DNA of 64,000 bases from Thermomucor indicae-seudaticae. Lineage: Eukaryota > Mucoromycota > Mucoromycetes > Mucorales > Lichtheimiaceae. The notes beneath the pieces are model-generated. The model searched no databases. It worked only from the letters and a program-made list of their open reading frames with translations, and was not told where the DNA came from. This document shows positions 57,792 to 64,000 of the stretch, one piece after another; the first letter of the stretch is position 1, and the number at the start of each line of letters is the position of its first letter. Location: assembly GCA_000787465.1 (NCBI GenBank), contig JSYX01000084.1:19481-83480 (forward strand), given 5' to 3'. The position numbers were made by a program, and so were the translations under genes.

Positions 57792-59713
57792 CTAACTAAT
57801 ACCAAGGGTCCGTTTACTGAACTCGTACACAGCATAGCTGATACTGACAGACGGAACCACCTAAATGTATTGTAAGTATCCTCGACAGGAAGATAGATGA
57901 AAAGAGGCTAAGCTTACCTTGAATAAAGTAGGTCCAAGTCCCTTGTAAAACCCTCGTATGCCATCCGCTTGGAATGTTTTCTTGGCAGCGTCCCAGGCAG
58001 AGGAATAGTGATGCGGATGACCTGGTGTGCCTTGTGCTTGTAACCTATCCAAATTCGGCTCATGAGTCCTCCATCCTTTGATAGCATATCAGTACGAAAC
58101 ACATGCCTCGTTCTGACAAGGTTAAGTGGGTATACGGTTGTGGCACCAATGGATCCGCTAACCATACCACAAGCCCACAGGACAAGCACGTTTGGTTGCA
58201 AATCTTGATTTTTCCGTTTATCTTCATGTGTGTCCATATACCGCAGATACGTCACTTTAAGCGTTTCATAGATGCCTTTGACCCATACGCCATTAGACGT
58301 TGAAACCACAAATCCTCATGAAGTAACCTAGCTTACCCATATCCAAGGCCTGGTACGGAAACACGCCCATGAGACCTAGACAAAGGATCATCGTCAGCTC
58401 ATGCAGCCAGAAAGTCCCCTGTTAGTCTCTATATATACCCAAGGTCAATCCAGGCCAAAAAGCACGAATGCCCTGCGCCCGGTACATTCCTCGAGCAGTA
58501 TGAAACACGAAAAACCGCGATGGAGTTGTAGTAGGAGCTGCCTTTGGACCAGTCGCACCTACTTTGGTGGCCATAATACGGGTCTTGAGCGTTTCGACAG
58601 GATAGATGCAAAACTGGGAGCACAGACCAGCTACGCCACCCGCCACAAACCGTGCCCCCACCGGGATCGCATTCTTGTCCTCGACGCCAGTCAACTGTGC
58701 CAGTAACGTCTTTGCGGTTTCGAATACATAGAATTTGATGGCTGATTCAGGCACAATTTTCATCACATTAAGACCGTTGCCGACAAAGAATGCTCGAAAG
58801 CCGCCTTGGCTGTAGATATGGCGGACAGCTGACATGATGGATATGGCTGGTTGAGCACCGGCGCTACCACCACAGGGTCGTGGGGATGTCTGAGTGATTA
58901 GATAGACCTTGAGTCGATCGAAGGGTGCAGTGCATGTGCGAGATACGGCACCCGCAATACCTCCCGCAGCGAGGTACTTGTAGGCGTTCTGGGCAGCTTC
59001 ATCGGTGTGCGGAAATGCCACTTCAGCGTCATGTGTCAGTTGAGTTGACGTTTGGTAATATTTGTATATTTCAGTAATTGTTGTTTCCCGAGGTAATAAC
59101 TAGGACATTCGTTCTCAATGTGTTTATTCCTTCCACTTGTTTCCGTTCCTTACCAGCAAAAAGTCTCGCCAGTCCTGAAAGTCAATGTATCCATTCCCCT
59201 CTAATACAAAGGTACATCATTCAACGCGGGGCAGCTAAACACTAAGAGAACAGGACCGGGGTCGTGGATGGAATACTCACCGGTATCAATGATCTGCATG
59301 AAGTCGTTGATTTCCTCCTTCGTTACTTGTATACCAGCTGCTTTCAATGCACTCTCGAGCTCGTCCGCGTGCATGCGATGGTCACCCGACTTGTTAATCT
59401 CGGAAAACAGGTCCCAGAGCTCTTTCTCCTTCTCCAAGACGTACGCCCTAAACTCTTGGTAATCAATCGCACCATCACGTGCCGTGTCACATTTGGCCAG
59501 CAAGTCGGTAGCATAGCGTGTATGTGCAGGCAAGTGCGTCAGCTTAAGGAATCCCTGCAGGATCGCATCGGCATCAAGGTATCCCGTTCCGTTACTGTCC
59601 AGCGATTCAAACAGTCGTCGGATACGATTTTCGCGCTCGGCTGCCTTTTCGTCATAATACGGATGAGAGCCGTCGCGTGTCGTAGATGACGGCTCTTCGT
59701 CCTCTCGATGCAT
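57792..59713 (-). CDS. SAL1: Calcium-regulated mitochondrial ATP-Mg/Pi carrier (Sal1/SCaMC-like)
   Basis: Exons 59713-59281, 59200-59154, 59099-58439, 58375-58337, 58275-58107, 58044-57918 and 57860-57792 give 514 residues. Four EF-hand-like loops lie in the N-terminal half: DSNGTGYLDADAI, DTARDGAIDYQEF, a degenerate NKSGDHRMHADEL and DTEGNGYIDFQDW. Three mitochondrial-carrier repeats follow with PFDRLK, PVETLK and PLNLVR signatures. Ca2+ on the intermembrane-space side opens adenine-nucleotide/phosphate exchange across the inner membrane. The intron at 58106-58045 has a GC donor (GCATGT), the only donor that keeps NLVRTRLQAQG in frame. Confidence 0.92.
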
Positions 59714-60043
59714 GCTTTATCTAAACACAACTCCTTCTATAGTTTCTTGTTCACAGACAGAAAACGATAGCAGTTTCGACTTATAGCGAGACAAGTCGAA
59801 ACAATGAGAGATAAGAATGAGCTTGAGAGTAGGGGAATATATTCAAGCGTGTGTGCGTACACGCACCAGGGAATGGTGGTGATGAGTACAATAAACGTGA
59901 CGGAGAGGGGTGAAGGTGTATCGGAGAAGCTCACTTAGTTTTCGCGCTCGTTATTCTTCCCCCTCTCAACCCCAGTAGCCCGCTCTCCCACAGCAGCGAT
60001 TTTTGGTGGCTTAACTGCTTTTTAGCGAAAAAAAATCCCACCC
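59714..60043. other. Intergenic
   Basis: Upstream of the carrier and downstream of the alpha-galactosidase. No gene is seen. Confidence 0.5.
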
Positions 60044-62469
60044 TCAAGGGCTCTTTTGTTCATCTTCAACAACAGCAACCAAAGCAAAACAAGGCTGTCT
60101 GCCTTCACCAGTACCATGAACTGGCAGATATTCAAATCTGGGCTGTACGCCATTGATCTTGCACGAAGGCGGTGCCTTGGACTTGTCCGAAAATAGGTAC
60201 TCGCCAACACTGATGTATACAGTGTGTTTTCTTGCATTGTCCTTGTGGAACTTGAGTTGGATATCCGCGTTCGCGTCGCCTGTTATTTCGGCTATCTCTG
60301 CGCCAGGTACTATATGACTTGTAGAGCCCATGAAGATAGCTTGTCTGGGCGTCGGAGGAGGAAGATGCATGAACGTCTTTGTTTCATGACTCTTGAGCCA
60401 GATGCTCGACGACGGATGATAGAAAAGAGCATCCTTCTTTCCGAACCAAGATGAGAATGAGAATCGAGGGGACATGTGCATCTCGTTATCCGTTACAAAA
60501 AGCAGATGTGTCGTCTCCGATGATTCTGGCAAGTACACTTTGGCGTCGTCCCGGGATAAGTTTGCGATCGTAGTGTATTCACGTGCTGAACCGTTAAAGT
60601 TGTTGGCTCTGAATCTGATCTTGAACACGTTAGGTCTAAATTCGATAACACTTTCGACCAAGGCAATCACTTTTGGGAATGTTGCGGCATATAGCAAGTG
60701 TTCATCCTTGCCATATTCTCCCACATTATCAGAGCTGAACACAAGGGCTCCCAGGATATTGTTGAGCACACAAAGCGTGTATCGCTCTTCGTAAGTCAGC
60801 TTGTTCTTATTGTCGCGCAAAATCATGACGTCTGGGTCGTTGCCAAACATGCGGTCTGACATGCACCAGCGGTTCAGTGTTGATACCAACGAATTGGCTG
60901 TCGACACCCGCTCACGGACGTGCAAGTATTTCAACTTTGTATCTGCCGTTGGGCGCCAGTTGAGTCAACTGGTGCTTGTACAGTAGCAATGCAAGTGCTT
61001 TTACCTTCCCACCACGGCGCCACATCAGAGCCGATACGGCAATAATCCGCACTACGCCAGGCACAAGCCAACGGAACACCACAACCAAGCAATAGCTTGT
61101 CTGGACCCGTCAACTCTCGCACGAGGGCCATGGCTTCCCACATGATCTCACCCCGTGATTTGCCTATGTTTCCGAAGCATGAACGGGTGATCCAGGGGTT
61201 AAGTCTGTATATACTTACCCAAGCGTGGGATCATGGCAGCCGCGAACAAAAAGTCAAGCTTGACCATACCAAAGCCCCATTCTCGAAGGACAGTGTCAAA
61301 CACACGCTTCAAGTAAGCGCGTGCTTCCGGATGATAAATGTCGAGTGCATAAAAGCCTCCCCAGTTGGGTCCGGCGACAACAGGCTTGCCCGTCTGCGGG
61401 TCTTGTACCAGCCAATCCGGATGCTCAGCCGCGAGACGACTCGTAAATCCAACAGCGTAAGGTGCAAGCCAAAGACCCGCCGTGTATCCGGCTTGGTTGA
61501 TCTTTTTGACAATAGCCTTGAGACCACTTGGAAACTTTTCATTGATCGATAGCCAGTCACCGATCGCTGTCTGAAATCCATCGTCAATTTGAAAAATATT
61601 GATTGGGTACTTGTAACGCTGTAACGCCTCCAGATTCTCCAGCACGATGCTTTCGCTAACGTCGCCATAGTAATTGTACCATGACGTCCAGCCGTTCACG
61701 TGGCGAATACGATGCATATCCCCCTTGAGCGATCGGTTATCCGGGAAAAAGCTAGCGTATTTATCCCATATCTTTCCTTCGGCATCCTTGTCTTGAGCCA
61801 CAAACACTTTGATAAATTCCAACTCTTGATCTGCTTCCATTCGTTTGCCCAACACGTCTTTGTAGATACTCAGTGTGTTATCGTTAAAGTTGCCCTTAAA
61901 ATAGGTATATCCAAGATGTTCTGACAAGGAACCATAGAAACTAAGGACGTTTCGGACATCACGGAAATGCGTGTAGCTGCTAGAGTGGATGTGCCCCTTT
62001 TCACCACAGTGCGTGAAAATGTCATAGTCGCTATGGAGCGAGTTTTAGCGCGTAACCCATGCAGGGGAAGGGCGTGACTCACTAACCCTTGGAGGTTATA
62101 CTGTGTTAAATAGGCGACTGTCGAGCGAATCGCGGGAATCCTATCATCTGCTTCCATTTCTCTCGCCTGACTCCAGCTCTGGAACCCGTTCGCCAGCATA
62201 CGTTGATCCTTCAGATCCGCGAAATATTTGACCTCAAAATGAACTAGCTCTAGAGGCTTGAAAGCCTTGACATGATAGCTAAGCACACAACTTTTCTCTT
62301 CGGATAAAGACACGCTGGCAGTAATCCGCAGAGCATCATTCGAGAAAGGTTGATCAAGGCGCACGATCTCGTTTTTCAGTTCTGTTGCTGGCTCGGAACT
62401 GCCTGGTTTTCGGTACGAAATGTCGACGCGTGCTACGGCGGTTTTGAAACTAGCTGGCGGAATGGTCAT
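60044..62469 (-). CDS. GH36-type alpha-galactosidase (intracellular)
   Basis: Exons 62469-62087, 62030-61219, 61163-61005 and 60942-60044 give 750 residues with no signal peptide. A beta-sandwich N-domain (MLANGFQSWSQAREME) precedes a TIM barrel with HVNGWTSWYNYYGDVSES, INIFQIDDGFQ and AGLWLAPY. The nucleophile loop is GMVKLDFLFAA and the acid/base loop is RIGSDVAPWW. The C-terminal domain follows. The family hydrolyses alpha-1,6-galactosides such as melibiose and raffinose. A cytosolic enzyme would need imported substrate or act on internal glycans. The first ATG in frame is 62469. Confidence 0.88.
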
Positions 62470-63601
62470 GACAGGGTAACGGTAGAAAAGGAAAGACACA
62501 CCTCTTAGCGCGCACACACAGGGACTGAAACACAGGTGTGCTTCTCCTTTTCAAGTTCCGCTATAGTTCATGCATGGCTGTGCAGCACTAACCCTTTTCG
62601 CGTCGTACATCCGAGCTTTGATCAAAACTAATGGGGATCTATGACGGTAATCGCTTAGAGAGCATAAAGATAGACTTATGTATAAAATGAATTACGGACA
62701 TCCAGAAACAGTACAGCAAGACCAAAAAGTACCACGTGTTGAGAATTGCCCCTCGGTTTTGGGCAACTCAAGGTATCTCTTTTACAACCATTTCACGTTC
62801 CTGAAACTCGGTTGCAGAAGACTGGGTGTTGTAATAGACTGGATGCCACTGTAACCAGTGAACTACAGATCCCGTGCGGTCAATAGGATGTCGCGTACAA
62901 TAGGGCTATCTTGCATAAGAACTGCCCGCGATCCGATGATTTCTTCCACTGGATAAGACTTTAAGACGCATTGGCATAGCGGCGTTGTGGCTCATGGCCC
63001 TCATGTTCCCAATTATATGTAACGATTATTGCACCACGCAATTCGTTAACAAATTTAATACTTCCAGGCATCCAATTTTTATTGATCCTATTTGTTGACG
63101 CTTGTAGACGATTGCATGGTCACAATGACTTGGCTTGTCCGAGATACTGTTTTCTCGGTCCAGGGGTACTTTTGGCCAGAAAGATGATTCATCGCTAGAT
63201 TGGCTGTACTGTATTCTATTGATTTCAGGTACCATGACAATAAGCAGTGTCATCAAACCAGGCATCAAAGTCACTCTATCCGGGTCGAAGTTTAGGACAG
63301 AAGGGTTAGTTGAGGCAGGACTAAAGATGTAAATGAAGTGTGTCTCATTCTTGACATTGCAGTTTCTATGGTTGACGAAGTGTTGTGGTGCAGCAAGAGC
63401 GCTGACCAGAGTAAGGGAAAACGGAATTCCTCTACCGTGCTGCTTGTGTCATTGCCTTTGGGATGTGGAGGAATACCTTTCGCAGTTTCCTGTTCGAAGT
63501 CACTGACTGGGCAGGGGTGGCACAAAAGAGGCAAACCCGCCCTCTCCAGCAAATAAACAATTTTGCAAAAAGTCGGCTATCCCCCACTCTTGATATCACT
63601 A
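62470..63601. other. Divergent intergenic region
   Basis: 1.1 kb between the alpha-galactosidase (minus) and MPP-beta (plus). Short open frames at 63135-63332 and 63338-63556 carry no recognisable domain. No RNA or repeat is seen. Confidence 0.5.
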
Positions 63602-64000
63602 ATGGCGTCCCGACTGCTATCCAACACTCGCACTGGTCTCGCCTACCAGGTAATTGTCTTACGCTCACACTTTCTTTGGACTTTCTTTGGTGTGCTACGC
63701 GAAATCTTGACCACAGCAACCGAAACGAAAAAAATAATCAGCGTCGACGAGGGATTCCAATGAGCCTTGCTCGACTTATGAAGTCTTGCAGTTACCAGAA
63801 CATTATTAACGATCGCTATTTTGTTTTTGACAGCTCGTTCGCCCGTTCGCTTCTACCGCCCAACGCGGTATTGCTACTCGTACCACGGTCCTGCCGAACG
63901 GTCTTACGATTGCCACGGAAGAGAACCCAGCGGCTGGTGCAGCTACCGTTGGCGTGTGGGTGGATGCCGGTTCTCGTCAGGAATCAGCTCAAACGAACGG
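63602..64000 (+). CDS. MAS1: Mitochondrial processing peptidase beta subunit, 5' part
   Basis: Exon 63602-63649 and a second exon from 63834 run off the window. The Arg/Ser-rich presequence MASRLLSNTRTGLAYQ continues as LVRPFASTAQRGIATRTTVL, then the M16 peptidase start LPNGLTIATEENP and VGVWVDAGSRQESAQTNG, which sits just before the zinc motif expected outside the window. MPP-beta cleaves presequences in the matrix; core subunit 1 of complex III is a close relative and cannot be fully excluded. The first intron (63650-63833, 184 nt) is much longer than others here. Confidence 0.88.

Noticed and set aside
63135..63556. Two adjacent plus-strand frames upstream of MPP-beta
   Set aside because: No recognisable domain and no splice signals linking them; treated as intergenic.

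Overview
This window is nuclear DNA from a filamentous fungus. Genes are dense, on both strands, and most carry many short GT-AG introns of about 50-70 nt, often with a CTAAC/CTGAC-like branch site. The gene content is fungal: a SamB/Mub1 MYND protein, a Spt23/Mga2-like factor, Hsp78 and Get2. A SCAMP, a USP12/46-type protease and the intron density point to an early-diverging lineage, most likely Mucoromycota. That placement is inference. Every spliced model below was built by hand from splice sites, reading-frame continuity and recalled family sequence.

Layout. 1-8.2 kb: a doubtful gene at the left edge, SamB/Mub1 (+), a secreted flavin amine oxidase (-), Tvp38 (-), then a gene-poor stretch with a 74-bp tandem repeat. 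8.2-23.3 kb: a duplicated coiled-coil protein (+), a GCK-III Ste20 kinase (-), Ddi1 (-), an IPT/ankyrin Spt23/Mga2-like factor (-), eIF3g (-, with an apparent 1-nt frameshift), a USP12/46 deubiquitinase (+) and a Faf1-like 40S assembly factor (-). 24-29.5 kb: SCAMP (+) and mitochondrial Hsp78 (-, 27 exons). 29.5-33.1 kb: mostly intergenic with tRNA-Pro(UGG) and one doubtful spliced gene. 33.1-45 kb: a transgelin/Scp1 actin binder (+), a secreted PLC-like phosphodiesterase (-), two tandem Dal5-family MFS permeases (+,+) and a Slm1-like PH protein (-). 45.4-54 kb: a THUMP tRNA methyltransferase (-) diverging from tRNA dihydrouridine synthase Dus3 (+), an aspartate aminotransferase with three lesions (+), mitoribosomal mL61/Mrp49 (+) and Get2 (-). 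54-64 kb: a MIT-RasGEF (+), a Ca2+-regulated mitochondrial carrier (-), a GH36 alpha-galactosidase (-) and the 5' end of mitochondrial processing peptidase beta (+), cut by the window edge.

The genes are mainly housekeeping: mitochondrial proteostasis and import (Hsp78, MPP-beta, mL61, Sal1-like carrier), ubiquitin (Mub1, Ddi1, USP), tRNA modification and translation (Trm14-like, Dus3, eIF3g, Faf1), membrane traffic (Tvp38, SCAMP, Get2) and signalling (GCK kinase, RasGEF, Slm1). I found no biosynthetic cluster, CRISPR array or clear transposon.

The most unusual observation is in Hsp78. Its reading frame can only be kept if a single nucleotide, at 28853, is spliced in as an exon between two ordinary introns. 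Also notable are a 9-nt kinase exon flanked by a GAGACA repeat, GC-AG and 34-36-nt introns, an in-frame stop-free intron in one permease, and the lesions in the aspartate aminotransferase and eIF3g genes, which may be assembly errors.
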